Notes: a model not told the origin generated them from the sequence alone. Shown: positions 35,054 to 47,442, counted from the first letter of the stretch. The stretch is 64,000 bases of DNA from Torymus aiolomorphi (GCA_036365515.1 CM070874.1:178709297-178773296); one strand, 5' to 3'. Numbers and translations: made by a program.

Positions 35054-36290
35054 CTACGAGGCCATTCCTAAGAAGCGTCTCAGCTGACGGAGATTTTTCG
35101 GTACCGGATACTCCATAATGGGCTTCATTTTCTCGGGGTCTGGCTTAAAACCATCTCTATTTACTATGACCCCGAGATATTGGACCTCATCGCGACAGAA
35201 GACGCTCTTCTCACGATTTATTGTGAGTCCCGCCTCCTGTATCCTGTCCAGAACTCTTTTTAGAATCTCTTTATGCTCCTCGAATGTCTCTGTGACTATT
35301 ATTATATCGTCGAGATACGAGTAAGCAATAGGTTCGAGTTCGGGGCCGATGACTTTGTCAATCAGCCTATCGGGGCCGATGACTTTGTCAATCAGCCTAT
35401 CGGGGCCGATGACTTTGTCAATCAGCCTCTGGAAGGACGCTCCGACATACGAAAGACCATAGGGCATTCTCGTAAATTGGAAAAGCCCTTTGCCTGGCAT
35501 GGTGAAGGCCGTAGTCTCTCTGGACTCCGGGCTAAGTGGTATCTGGTGTTTGCGCAAGATACTTTCCATGTATGGTAACGGGTACGCGTCTGGCCTTGAC
35601 GCTGTGTTCACTTTTCTGAAGTCCACGCAGAAACGGAACTTCCCGTTGGGCTTGCGTACCATTAACACTGGACTTGACCAGCCACTTCTCGAGGGCTCTA
35701 TTATTTCCGCGACTAGCATTTCCTTCACCTGTTTGTGCATCTCTTCCTCGATTTTCTGAGATACAGGGTAGTACTTCTGTTTAATGGGTCTTGTAGATCC
35801 GACGTCTATTGCATTCTTGATCAACGAAGTACACCCTAGTGGGGCCAGGCTATTACCGATCAGCTGAGCTGCTAAAGCTTCTACCTCTTTGCGCTGTTCC
35901 TCTGTTGGATCCATCAACCCTATAGCTGATACGGACACGGTGTTGTTTGCGGTTATGGCTGCTACTTCTAACTTTACGCTTGCATCGTCATCGTTGTGAT
36001 GCAGCGTGTTATCTGTGGGGTCTAAGACGGCGCTAAACTTCTTAATGAAGTTTACCCCCAAGTAGCACTCCGTTTCTAGATCTGGCATTATTGCGACGCG
36101 TACGTCTTTGCACACGCCATCCGCGACCATGGGCGGATACGCATAGACAACCACTGCTATGCATTACCAGTTTGCCACCCGTGCGAGCTGTAGGCCGATG
36201 TAATTCATCCCGGTCCACGAACCTCCTGTATCGAAGAGCGCTCGTAGCCTGTAACCGGCTACACCTACTTGAAGCCACCATCGCGAGAAA
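35054..36290 (-). pseudogene. Gypsy protease and reverse transcriptase with internal deletion and triplication
   Basis: A protease with an ALFDTGGS active-site segment (36240-36200) is linked after a frameshift to YLGVNFIKKFSAVLDP. In the reverse transcriptase, KPNGKFRFCVDFRKVN and YSYLDDIIIVTETF (motif C) are present. The segment between MESILRK and QIPLSPESRE lacks motif A with its catalytic Asp. A 30-bp unit encoding DRLIDKVIGP is repeated three times in tandem at 35341-35430. The frame ends near 35054, and the connection domain is broken up between 35054 and 34800. Confidence 0.88.
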
Positions 36291-36361
36291 GTTTCTTGGT
36301 TGACTTCATCGGTTGAATCACGGGCACTTCTTCATTCTCCACTCCAGACGATTGGACCGAG

Positions 36362-38597
36362 TTACCCTAGGTCTCTGGTGAGAGAGCTGGGGGCGGTTAT
36401 GTAGTCGTGTTTACCTGCCCCCCTGGCCGTTTCCCTGTTGGTTTCCGGCAGCATTGGGCTTGTTGTCTCCGTTTTACTCATATTCCTGTTCTCTTCGGTA
36501 CTCTGGTCTTTGTGGAGATCCGCTATTTTGCTTACTTTGCGGCCTAGCCTGGTGGATCGGGCTACTACCCCCACTAGGCTGGTTTGCAATTTGCCCGCCC
36601 TCCCGCGGCCTATTTTCTCAGTTACCCTTCTTCTTAGGTTTTCTGGTTGGCGGCGGGCTAGGCTTTTGCCCCTTAGTCTCGCCGGTGCCTTTCTTTGTCA
36701 AGGCCGATAAGCATTCGGCCATGACCTGGCGGAACATAGCTTCGAGGCTCCCTCGAGGCTCGTGCTGTTGGTGCCCCATCGCCGCCACACCTGGATTCTG
36801 CTTTTTCCGCTGATCCGTGGACGGCTCTGTTGGCACGTAGGCAAATTCTGGCACGTATGTGCGCTCGGGCGGTGGAGGTGAGTGATACACCTTATCTGCC
36901 GCGAGCGCTAATTCAGCTTCCCGGGCCTGGTCAAGGAGCCCTCGGCAATCCGTAATTTGATTTCGCATTACCATCTTTTGCAGTTCTGGTCGCATGTTCC
37001 GGCGCAACATGTCGAACTGTTGAGCAATGCTAGGCACAGGAACTAACTTGAGGATCATGGCTTGTAGATTTACCACGTAATCAGGCGTAAGTTCATCTCT
37101 ACCTTGAGTCCTCGCGTTTATTTTCACCAAGACACGTTGCTGATATCCCCTGTCCCCGCCATACATGTGCGTTATGGCCTCCTTGAAATCTGGCCACGAT
37201 CGCCGTGTCGCGGTTACTCCGGTACCAGGTGGCTGCTACCCCCGTTAGGAGCTCTGGCAACGACGAAAGTACCTCGTCGTGTGTCAGATTAGCTAGAGTT
37301 CCGCATTCCTCTACTCTCGTGAGGAATAACTCAACGCTCTGCTCCTTTGAAGATCCTGAAAACTTGATGTGCCATTTTCGGACTATCTGGCCCACATCAC
37401 GGTTCGTCTGCTGAGGCAAATATGTATGCCTCTCAGACAGATCCTGGGTCGTGCCATTCCTTGTCTGGCGCTGGGAAGAATTTCTGGTATCATTCCCCCA
37501 GCCTCTATTGGGGACTGGAGACTCGGGCTGCTGCTGTTAAACTCCGCATACGTGAACGTGTCTTGGAAGTTCACGTGCGGTGATCCTCGTCTACAGCCAG
37601 TGCTTGGGGGATGAACTCCCTCCAAGTACGTACTTGAGGTTGGATGTCGAGCTACTTGCAGTATTCGTACATTCTCTTTAAGCTCTTCAACCTCCTCGAT
37701 GAGTGTTTTGATCACCGCCGGTAGCTACTTCGATAATATGCTGTCTTCGACTGCTATCCCAGCGGTTCTCAACTCACACTGTCGCGGCCACTCCAGGTTT
37801 TGCGACTGTGACGGGTTTCGCAATTGCTGCCAGAAACCGTGCTGCCCATTTCGTGCTAACAACGACTCTTCTTCGTAGTTGTGCTGATATTATCGTTGCC
37901 TGCGCTGCTCTTCCAGGAACACTTGCTTCCGCTGCTGCTTCTCCTGCTTCTGTTGTTGCTGTTGCTGTTGCTGCCGTCGCTGCTGCTCCAGACTTCGTTG
38001 CTGTTGCTCCAGCTGCTGTTGCTGCATTTGCTGCTGCTGCAGTTGTTGCTCATGCAGTTGTTGCTGCTGGAGCTGTTGCTGTTGAAGCTATCCCTCGGCT
38101 TCGGCTGGAGATGTTCCGGTGGGTGCTGCAGAGCTCAATAGCTCTGGCCCGGAACCCTCCTGGCCGTTTGCCTCTTCCGCTGGCTCCACCACTGCATTAT
38201 GTGCTTGTTGTGGAGCGTTCATCCTCCGAGACTCCGAGAGTTTCTGCATCAGTATCGGGTCATCAAGGAGCGTTATGAACGGGTGCGTGTGGTCTAGGTC
38301 GGTATTGGGATCCACAATATTCGACCCAGACTTTTTCATCAACGTTAAGTCGATGAACGCCCTTCGGGACTGCTCGCGTTTGGCAAATGCTTGCTGCTCC
38401 GACAGCTCCGGCTCTGGCACGAAATCGCCGGCACTATAATCGCCCATAAGCCACTTGATTGCTGTTAGCATATTTACTGACTGCAGATCTGACTGCTGTA
38501 GACTAAGGGCTTGCATGGCTTCGTTTACTTCCTCTTCGAGCTGTGTATACGCCCATTTGCGTATCGCAGATTCCGCAAACTGCGATGATGGCGTCAT
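36362..38597 (-). pseudogene. Gypsy Gag
   Basis: The likely start is the Met at 38597 (MTPSSQFAESAIRKW); the upstream frame is hairpin sequence. An acidic region runs to a TAG near 38088. An in-frame glutamine-rich stretch follows at 38085-37885 (CAG/CAA repeats). The retrotransposon gag domain is at 37410-37190 (IVRKWHIKFSGSSKEQSVEL and SLPELLTGVAATWYRSN). After a frameshift, 37166-36618 continues the capsid domain (LTPDYVVNLQAMI) with a lysine-rich end. At least three breaks are present. A usual CCHC knuckle is not seen here. Confidence 0.78.
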
Positions 38598-38624
38598 GTT
38601 GTCAATTGGCTGTGCGCTTCCCCA

Positions 38625-38760
38625 CGATAGTATATTACGACATAAGGCCAGGAAGTTAGATTTCCTGGCCGGCGCCATTTTGACGCCCGAGGCGAAGCCG
38701 AGGGCGTCAATGCGCGCCGGCCAGAGCATCCAACATTCTGGCCAAGTGTCGTATACTATT
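38625..38760. repeat. Long hairpin of the ATAGTATA family, copy 2
   Basis: Palindrome with arms from ATAGTATATTACGACATAAG to GTCGTATACTAT. The inner arms contain GGCCAGGAAGT and CTGGCCGGCG and the centre is TGACGCCCGAGGCGAAGCCG. It cuts into the 5' part of gypsy gag. Confidence 0.85.
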
Positions 38761-38965
38761 TTTCTTCATCCCCCGCCGAAAGTACGCCCATATAGTTTTG
38801 ATATTAATTAATAAAATAGCGTTGTTGGTTGCTAACTACGCCTCGGCCATATGTATAAAAGGCCTGCTTCAGCGCCACTTTACATATCGCGGAGCGTAAG
38901 GCTCGACTTCTGTTTCGGCTTCGCCTCGGTTTTGCAAAAGTCGGGCGGGCATCAAAAACACTAGC
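38761..38965. repeat. Crypton-like element left-end relic
   Basis: TTTTTCTTCATCCCCCGCCGAAAGTACG matches the left terminal repeat of Crypton-like element 1, written here only as TTCTTCATCCCCCGCCGAAA. Further on, AATAAAATAGCGTTGTTG matches 29250-29270, and TCGGGCGGGCATCA at 38943 matches the arm at 29490. No recombinase gene follows, so this is a truncated end. A GTATAAAAGGCC motif at 38860 is TATA-like. Confidence 0.65.
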
Positions 38966-39600
38966 AAAAGATACTTAAAAAAGATGATGGACCAACAATA
39001 TGTACATACTTAATTGGTACTCATTTCAACTACAGAACAACCTCTCAATGGTTCCTCTGTTTGTCTTTTTCTATCCCATAAGCCATAAATTATAGAATGA
39101 GATTCAAAAACTTTCACATATAAGTATATAGCTACACCATGTCTTGAAACTCAAAATGTAAACATCATGTCTATATATGTATAGAAGCTTTCTCACAGGG
39201 TGTATGCAATATATGAACATACACCAACATAGAACATAGAACAAGGTCTATATGTAAGTGAACCCTGGAAAAACAAGTTTATTATATGTGTGTGTGTATA
39301 TAAAAATTATTTTAAAAGAATAATGGAAGCTAACATAAAGAATTATGTGTGTGTGGGTATATAAAAATTGTCAAATAAATAATAGAAATTAGCATAGAGT
39401 AATGAACATCCGATTTTTGTGAAATAACTTGTTATTGTAATAACGTAAAACTATGATGCTGTTTGGCGAAATAAATCTTCTTGCATCTGTCTTGAGAACA
39501 GATGCTTACTGGTTTCATATCTTTACGCTAGTGAATACTGCAGATCCTATTGTTCAAATAGATTGCGTATGCAAGTATTCATTGCGAATATAATTCTGTC
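38966..39600. other. AT-rich DNA without genes
   Basis: No supported gene or arm. Two GTGTGTATATAAAAATT phrases (near 39288 and 39350) look like a local duplication. Confidence 0.45.
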
Positions 39601-39616
39601 TTTAACATAAGTAAAA

Positions 39617-40690
39617 ATGAAAGTAGATACTGTGCATATCCGACATTGCTTATTTTACCAATTCCATCAAGGTAAAACTGCTACTGAAGCTCATAAATCG
39701 ATCGCTACTTATACTTACACATGTCGCAGATGGTTCCGAAAATTTAAAGACGGAGATTTTGACTTCAGCGACAAACGACGCTGTGGTAGGCCTCAAAGAT
39801 GAGTGATGAAAAATTGCAGGAGTTACTGGATGAAGACTCGGCACAAACGCAACACCAGCTCGCTGAAAAATTAGGCGTTACCCAACAAGCTATTTCTGAG
39901 AGGTTACGTACGTTGGGAAAAATTCAAAAATGTGGAAAATGGGTACCTCATGAATTAACCGAGGAGCAACGTGAAAGGCGAGTCGAGACGTGTCTCTCAT
40001 TGCTTTCAAGATAAAAAAAGAAGAGCTTTCTGTGGAAATTAGTGACTGGTGATAGAAAGTGGATCTATTACAAGAATCCTAAACATCAAAAACATTGGGT
40101 AGATCCAGGACAGCCCACAACATCCATACCAAAACGCAACGTCTTTCGAAAAAAGTTGCTGCTCTGTATTTGGTGAATGGGGCGTGCTATATTACGTGCT
40201 TCTCAAATCCGGAGAAACTGTTACTGGTGAACGATACTCTTCTCAATTAAACCGTTTACTGAAAAAAATCCAAGAGAAGAGGTCGTATTCTGGGCATGGA
40301 CGAAGACCAGTAACTTTGCAGCATGATAGCGCTAAGCCACACAGAAATTCCACGGTCCGTCAAACCATAGAAGAATAACAATGGGAAATTTTAGCGCATC
40401 CGGCTATTCTCCTGACATTGCACCATGCGATTATTAGCTTTTTCGCTCATTACAAAACAGCTTAGCAGAGCAGTATTTTCAGAATGAAGATGAAGTACGA
40501 AAAATGGTTGATGATTTCATAAAGTCAAAAGATGAAGCCTTTTTTCGCCACGAAATACATCAGCTGCCTAGGCATTGGCAAAGGGTAGTAGAAGCCGACG
40601 GTGCCTATATTGATTAAACTTTGTATTTTTTTGAGTATTTTAAATAAAAAAAAAGTTGCTGAAAACGGGTACAATTTATTTGTACCCCTA
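39617..40690 (+). pseudogene. Decayed mariner transposase
   Basis: Plus-strand frames read MKVDTVHIRHCLFYQFHQGK, YTCRRWFRKFKDGDFDF, QTQHQLAEKLGVTQQAISER and KCGKWVPHELTEEQ, then VTGDRKWIYYKNP (first Asp), LQHDSAKPH (second) and SPDIAPCDY (third). Frameshifts near 39797 and 40013 and later stops make it inactive. It belongs to a mariner lineage different from the one at 10887. The right end GGTACAATTTATTTGTACCC near 40668 may be the terminal repeat. I found no matching left repeat. Confidence 0.8.
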
Positions 40691-40698
40691 ATATATGT

Positions 40699-40750
40699 TC
40701 TACGAACGTATACGATAAGGTAAGTATCTTTGTTTTTGTACTCTAAAAAA
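40699..40750 (+). repeat. Direct repeat flanking Crypton-like element 2 (left)
   Basis: TACGAACGTATACGATAAGG followed by AAGTATCTTTGTTTTTGTA recurs at 43996-44049 in the same orientation with few changes. Confidence 0.7.
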
Positions 40751-40789
40751 TCATAAACTGAAAAATCATAATATACAATCTCTCACTAG

Positions 40790-40897
<108 letters not shown>

Positions 40898-41239
40898 CTC
40901 TCTCAAGTCAAGCTCTCTAAAAAAACTTTTATAGCACTCGAACCCTAAAATGCGCATTTTACGCACTCTAAAGAGCCTCCAGCAGTGCCTAAAATGGCCT
41001 ATTATAATCATGCTCCAAAAGTTACTAGATATCACTACTACACTGCCCCCTACAGAACAAAATCTAAAGCTCTACAGTGCGTTTGGGTTTTAGCTTAACA
41101 GCATGTGAAACTCATAGTTAGGAACCTGTTTTACCAACATCGACACAGATGACTTTCACATTCCTTTAAAATGATATTTATACTACTCTAACCTCAAAAT
41201 CACAACTTTGGAATGATTTTTCGGCTCTCGTGGTATAAA

Positions 41240-41370
41240 ATACCGTTCGAAACAAGTGCGGAAGTTGATTATTTATTTCGTGTGACTTTTCGCACGAGCG
41301 ATGCTCGTGCGAAAAACGTTACACGAAGTAAATCATCACCTTCCGCACCAGTGTCGAAATGTACTATTAA
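41240..41370. repeat. Long hairpin at the left of Crypton-like element 2
   Basis: The arms contain TTCGAAACAAGTGCGGAAGT and its complement ACTGGTGCGGAA, then TATTTCGTGTGAC, and meet at TTTTCGCACGAGC / GCTCGTGCGAAAA. It is about 130 bp with high arm identity. The outer edge GTACTATTA resembles the other hairpins, although the centre differs from the GGCGAAGCC type. Confidence 0.85.
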
Positions 41371-41517
41371 ATAAAAATATAATAATTATTTGAGATTTTA
41401 CAAAAAGGAATTATAAATTAATAACACATTATTAATTAAATTAAAATAATCATATTTATTAAAATGTTCTAAATAATTTTAATATTTTAAATAATTATAC
41501 AAATTTAAAAGAAAAAT

Positions 41518-43264
41518 TTAAGATCCTTTATCGGTAACAACACTAATTGTTACATTACAATTATAAAATTTAAACACTGTATTGCCAACTTTAAATTCAG
41601 ATGAAGTATCTTCTTCTTTCCTCACATCAGTAGACGATGACTGATTCTTATGTGAACTTTGTTGCGTTAAAGTATTTCTTCTATGAACATTAGAATAAAT
41701 TTTCCTCCGATATCCACTTGAAGTAGACGTATCACTAGATGGAGACGTAGATTCATCTGAATGTCTTCATAGTTTAATTTGATCCTTAACTGATAATACT
41801 TTACCACTATTAGACGTATCATCATAACTATTTATACCAGAATCATCTACTAATACTTCTATTGATTCAGAAGTCGACACCAATGAATCATCACAAAACA
41901 AACTTAAATCAAAATTATTTAGTCCAACTGATGCACTAACTGGTACTGCAGAAGTTGTGTCCGTAGTTAATGGCCTTGATTTACTAAGCGGTTCTGCAGC
42001 AGATGCTGCGACACTTAACCCTGCTAATGAATCAATCAATACTGCAGAATTTGTATCCAGCCTTGATCTAGTAGGCGGCACTGCAGCAGATACAGAAACA
42101 CTTGGCCCTACTGATGAACTAATCGATACTGCAGAATTTGCATCCTTAATCTGTGGCCTTGATGTAGTAGACGATACTACAGCAGATGCAGAAACAAACT
42201 CAGAACAAATTGCTTTAGTAATCTGTTTACCAACTTTCTTTTTATTAGCCATCGAATCCTCCACATATCCTTGTGCTACAGCATTAGATTTCCATTTTCC
42301 AAATCGTTTTAATTCAGATTCATTTGCTCCGCTATCCACATAAACTGTAGCAGAAGTGCGGCGAATACAATGGCTGGTATACTTCTTCGGTTCCGATAAA
42401 TTTAAAAAAATTGCCACAGCTTTAGGCACACTTCCAACAATATTTATACCAACTGGTACATTTACTAATTTCCCACCTCGAAGGGTTAAAAAGAAACGAT
42501 TGCTAGTTACATATCCTGGTCTCATGTCAATATAATTTTTACATATCCTAAAAAATTCACCAACAACCGTGAACGATCTTTCAACAAATGTTTTGGTGTA
42601 AGGAATCGTTACCAACAACATACTCTCCAGCAGAAGAACATTATCTATAGTCAACTCTGTCAACTCTTTTCTTCGACAACATCCACTTACACCAATCACC
42701 AAAATAACCTGAAATACATTATATATTTTAATTAAAAAAAAAAAAAAAAAAACACAAAATCTTATAAAAAAACAATAAATTTACCTTCGTTACCAAAAAC
42801 TTATCATCAGGTGCCATAGCACAAAATTTAGCAACTTCTGTCATTGTCAAAACTTTGGATTTCTTCGCTTTATATCCCTTATGCTTTTGTTTGATAAAAG
42901 AAATTAATCTATTATAACCTCCAATATCTACTTTATCATAAGCTTGGATACAAGCTTTTAACATAGAATAATATGCCCAGAACGTAGATGAGCAATAAGA
43001 CTCAGATAATTTCTTAAAATAAACTAAAAAAACTTCCTCCGCAAAAGAATTTCTTATCTTCTGATCACTTCTCCAACTTTTAAAATCATTATATCTTTTT
43101 GTATATAACTGTCTTGATTTAGCAGGTAACAAATTTAAATTAATAACATTAGCAGCCTCCATAACCTCTACTGGAATAAATTCACCACCGCCTCCATCCA
43201 TAAGATCAAATGCTGTGTCCATGTTATTGAACTGCTTAAATATATTATTTCCTACAATAAACAC
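41518..43264 (-). pseudogene. Crypton-like tyrosine recombinase, two exons, one nonsense codon
   Basis: Exon 1 is 43264-42785; the internal Met at 43222 (MDTAFDLMDGGGG) is an alternative start. The intron is 42784-42709 (76 nt, GT-AG, with a long pyrimidine tract) and exon 2 is 42708-41518. The phase-0 junction is at the same place as in element 1, after a VTK or ATK triplet. The catalytic set is SGCCRRKEL (Arg), HCIRRTSATVY (His, Arg), FGKWKSN (Trp) and AQGYVEDS (Tyr). A repetitive Ser/Ala-rich region follows. An in-frame TGA at 41767 interrupts a tail that continues to EFKVGNTVFKFYNCNVTISV, the counterpart of the C-terminal motif of element 1. Apart from that codon the frame is open. Confidence 0.75.
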
Positions 43265-43800
43265 AAATTTAACTTCTTTAATTACAAATTCTCAAAACAA
43301 AATAAATCATTAACTGCTCAACATATGATTTCATACCTTTTAACTAAAAGTCAAAACCTTTACAAGAACTGTTTCTTAATGTTATATTGTTAAAAACCAG
43401 ACCGACTCTCGAAAGAAATACGTTGTGCATTTAATAAAAATATTTTCACAAATATCTAACTTGCAGCACTTTTCTCGTTCATCTCTCTGTACGCGGGCGT
43501 TCGGACGTGCAAAAGAAAGCGAGTATGTGCAAGCACTCGGACGTTCGAGTGAGACAGAGCGGGTGCACGCAGGCGCTCTAGCACAGGGAGTCGGGAAGTC
43601 GCTGCGCATGCGCAAAATCACAAAAAAATTTAACTATAAGGATATATAGATATACGTCTCACAGCTAAAACCCAAACGCACTCGAGAAAAAATTACTAGA
43701 CTCATCTGTCTACATGATATAACCTATTTCGCTTAAAAAATAAAAACTTTTCATAAATTTTCCACTTCTGAAGCGCATTTTCGGGTTCTCATACTATAAA

Positions 43801-43887
43801 ATAGTATACGATACAGGTGCGTAAAATGCATGATTCACGAACGAGTGCTTGGCATCGGCTTCGCCACCTGTATCATAATATACTATT
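43801..43887. repeat. Hairpin at the right of Crypton-like element 2
   Basis: The arms are ATAGTATACGATACAGGTG and CACCTGTATCATAATATACT; the interior contains CATCGGCTTCGCC. The arm ends match the ATAGTATA family. Confidence 0.8.
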
Positions 43888-43995
43888 ATAAGAACTTAAA
43901 TATTATTTTTGAACAATTAATACATCCTTTAAAAATAGAATATCTCTTAATAAAAAAACTCCTTAGATTTTTATTTTTATGAATTTAGGAGTATT

Positions 43996-44049
43996 TCTAC
44001 GAAAGTATACGATAAGGCAAGTATCTTTGTTTTTGTATTCTGAAAAAAA
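43996..44049 (+). repeat. Direct repeat flanking Crypton-like element 2 (right)
   Basis: Partner of 40699-40750; about 88 percent identical by eye. Confidence 0.7.
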
Positions 44050-44329
44050 ACTGCAAAATCGTACCTCGAAAAATTTAATTGTGGGTAATAAATATTGCGC
44101 GAATAAAATGACCTCGAATCAACCCATTAACGTTCAAAATCACCTCTCGAAAAGTTTTGTTTTGAATTATCCCCAAATTTTCGGAAAATTCCGTCATATC
44201 ACTTAATAAATACTTGTCGAATAAACTTACCTCGAATCAACCCTCGAATTTACGAAATATTTCGTCGAAAAATGATAGAAAATTTTTTAATTTTCATAGA
44301 GATCCATTATTCCTAGCGACATCTTCCGT

Positions 44330-46905
44330 ATGCCTGTTGGATTTGCCACATGGTGGGACATTTTGTAAAAGGGCAAAAAGATTGCCCTAAGAAATGGTTA
44401 AGACTCCCGAATCGACACAGGTACACGTCGCCTCGACGGACACGGCCGGCAAAACCATTCCCCCTAAGGTCAGAACTTGTGCGTGTTGCAAGGCACAAGA
44501 TAACATCAGCAACTGTGAAAATTATCGGGCGATGGCCGTTCCTCAGCATCAAACTCTCGTTTTGTTACAAAAGCTATGCGAAAATTGTCTAAAGCTAAAT
44601 CATTCCTCCACAGATTGCCGTGCTCTGGGTCGTTGTTTCATCTGCGGTCAGAAGCACGACACCTCTCTATAAGCAGGGCATCAACTATCGAGTCCAGCGC
44701 CCATCAACAAGGAGACTCCTCAGCGAGAGTCGACTGTGCCAGGAAGCGCTTCCAAGCAGAACGTAGTTACCTCAATGCACACGCAGGCGATGTGCCAACA
44801 AATACTACTGGCCACCGCTGTATTCGAGCTGCACAACGACGAGGGTGACTCAATCCTCGCACAAGCGCTGCTCGATCAAGGCTCTGAATTTTCCTTTGTT
44901 ACTGAAGAAATCGCTCAATGTTTAGCACTAAGAAAAACTAATGTAAATGTGTCTGTTCTAGGCATCGGCTCAGCTACCCCGGGATCAGCCCGAGCGTTAG
45001 CCACTACGCGCTTGAGATCCCTGTACCAGCCTGACTTCGACATATCTATCGAGGCGCTCGTAATGCGGAAGCTGACCCAGAAGATACCAGCCGCAAGGGT
45101 TAGTCGCAGTACGTGGCCCCACCTTACTGGGCTCCACCTCGCTGATCCTTCCTTCGGCAAACCAGGTAAGATTGGTTGCATTATAGGTGATGAACTATAC
45201 GGACAACTGCCAACTGGAAATATGCGCTGTGGCAACAGCGGCGACCCTATCGCTCAAGAGACCGCGTTTGGTTGAATACTGTCCGACCCAGCCGACGCTA
45301 TAGCAGAAAACCACCTCAGCCAGCAAGCCATACGTGCCCACCACGCAGTCGTACGGATGGACATCCATGAAGCACTGCAGGCATTTTGGAACGTGGAGGA
45401 GCCCCCTTCGCGAGCTTTGAGGTCTCCCGAAGATGAACAGTGTGAACAGCATTTCGCGTTGATGTTTCAACATAACGAAGAGGGTCGATTCGTCGTGCGA
45501 CAACCCTTGAAGTCGCAGAACTCAGAGCTTGATGACTCAAGAAGCATAACTATAGCTCGATGGCTGCACACTGAATCAAGACTGGAGCGCGATGAACTTC
45601 AGGCTGCCATGTACCATGGCTTTCTCCGCGAGTATGAAGCACTAGAGCATATGGAGCTCGTTCCTAATGACAACTTAAAGACAACACGGAAGTACTTCAT
45701 GCCACATCACGGCGTGTTCAAGCGCTCACACGACACAGCGGAAGTTAAATTAAGAGTCGTGTTCAACGCTTTCCAGGCTTCTACCAATGAGACGTCACTC
45801 AATGATGAACTGCTAACTGGGCTGAAGCTGCAAGAGGATCTCTGGATTGTGTTAACCCGATGGCGGTTTTTTCGAGTCGTTTTCACGACTGATGTTGTCA
45901 AAACGTTCCGGCAAATCCTTGTGAGCGGAGAAGACGCCAACTTGCAACTTATTGTCCGGCGAGAAACACCCAAGGACGAACTTCGGACATATCGACTCCT
46001 AACAGTCACCTACGGAACCGCTGCAGCACCCTTCCTTGCCAACCGAGTACTTTTGGAACTAGCCCAGCAGTATAAGTCGCCGTATCCACTGAGAGCAAAC
46101 AGCATAGAGCATCACAAGTATATAGACGACTTCCTCGCTGGCGGAGACTCCCTCGAAGCCGCCGTGGAAACGAAAAGCAGCTTACTGCACTGTTAGCAGT
46201 AGCTGGAATTTCCTTGAGCAAGTAGTCAGCTAACTGCCCCGAAGTATTGGCTGAAACTCTTGACACGTCAGAGGCAAAAGAAAAGCAACTCGAGCTCGAA
46301 GGATGCATCTCAGCCCTTGGGATAGCCTGGCTACCGAGCCAAGATTGCTTCACGTTTAAAGTCACTTCAATTAAGAGGAATCACCGATGAACTAAACGCA
46401 TAGTACTCTCCGAGACAGCCAAGCTCTTCGATCCGCTCGGATGGCTTGGCCCGGTTGTTATCCGCGCAAAGGCGCTTCTGCAAGACCTATGGCTCTCCGA
46501 TGCGTCATGGAATGACCTCCTGCCCGTTGAATTAATATTCATGGGAAATATTCATTGAGGAACTGCCGGAGCTGACCTGACTCAAGATTCCAAGATGGAT
46601 TGGCTCAACCACGAGTTCAAACCTGCAGCTACATGCATTTTTCGATGCTTCCGAGCGTGCCTACGCAGCCTGCGTCTACATCGTCGCGATCAACGACGAC
46701 GGCGAACGAACGGCAAGCCTACTACTCGACAAAACTAAGGCGGCACCGATTAAGACGCTTTCAATACCGCGACTTGAATTATGCTGAGCCCATCTATCCA
46801 CTCGAGTGGTGCCGAACTCAAGTCACTAAGGAATCAATGTGCGCCTTAACAATGCTCTTTTTGAGCGAAGCACGCGTCTTAGCAAGCGCTCGTGCAAGCC
46901 CTTGA
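44330..46905 (+). pseudogene. BEL/Pao retrotransposon gag-pol fragment
   Basis: Gag zinc-binding repeats are near 44480-44670 (CACCKAQDNISNCENYRAM and CENCLKLNHSSTDCRALGRC). The retropepsin segment ALLDQGSEFSFVTEEIAQCL is near 44865. A frameshift near 45275 leads to the reverse transcriptase at 45357-46196, with a LMFQHNEEGRFVV lead-in, VVFNAFQAST, FTTDVVKTFRQI (motif A) and HHKYIDDFLAGG (motif C). Beyond a further stop, FDPLGWLGPVVIRAKALLQ and the RNase H segment FDASERAYAACVYI follow. Integrase and both LTRs are missing. The order is that of BEL/Pao elements. Confidence 0.88.
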
Positions 46906-47442
46906 TCTCTTTCCGGCGTGCGTCTTGTAGCGCTACTAGCTTTTTCAAAGCTGTAGGAACCATGATGCACTTGTTTATGAAGAGAAGCACCTAAGAAAGG
47001 GCCAGCAATAATGCAACCCGCCACAAAAAGAAAAAAAAAAGGTGGAGAGTCTAATAATCCGAAAAAACCAAGAAAATGTAACTAACTTGACTCTAAATTC
47101 ATTAATTCTCACAATCTAGTGTGGCAGGAAATGCAATAACGCTACTTATTCTACATGCACGAACACAATCACAACACAGGTGCGAAGAAGCAGATTAAAT
47201 AGGAGGAAAGACGCAACGACCACGTGCTTGGCAATAGCGAGAAGCGGTGGACTCGAAATCGTGTGCGAGGATAAAACGTTGGGCCGGCCCAGCGTGTTCG
47301 ATGACACGAGCCGATTCCGAGAATGACGAATCGATACCGACGCCGGTAACAACTTGCATAAAACGCACGCTTTGAAAAATAATGCGCTTTTCAAAATAAT
47401 TCATTAAGCGAACCAATCACTCATTCCTCACCGGGGGCACCA
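46906..47442 (-). mobile_element. 5' leader of a minus-strand BEL/Pao element
   Basis: On the minus strand TGGTGCCCCCGG follows the LTR end ACTTTCGCACA directly, a plausible tRNA primer-binding site. The following 500 bp should be leader and start of gag, but no gag domain is recognisable before the plus-strand BEL fragment. Confidence 0.45.

Larger units (their letters stand above)
32285..38624 (-). mobile_element. Decayed Ty3/gypsy coding region lacking both LTRs
   Basis: Gag, protease, reverse transcriptase, integrase and a C-terminal extension follow in gypsy order on the minus strand. Neither side has an LTR, primer-binding site or polypurine tract: the left edge abuts the end of Crypton-like element 1 and the right edge abuts hairpin copy 2 at 38625. 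The composition is GC-richer than the neighbours. Many frameshifts are present. Confidence 0.8.
41076..43887 (-). mobile_element. Crypton-like tyrosine recombinase element 2
   Basis: A minus-strand recombinase gene lies between two hairpins (41240-41370 and 43801-43887) that share the same left flank (CTCGTGGTATAAAATA against CTCATACTATAAAATA) in the same orientation. A short inverted pair GTGCGTTTGGGTTTTAGCT lies at 41078 and 43661. A further 50-bp direct repeat lies outside at 40699 and 43996. The exact ends cannot be decided without other copies. Confidence 0.55.

Noticed and set aside
37808..38278. Alanine/valine-rich plus-strand frame
   Set aside because: Antisense of the glutamine-repeat part of gypsy gag.
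44900..45240. Minus-strand frame over the BEL protease
   Set aside because: Shadow of the plus-strand retropepsin reading frame.
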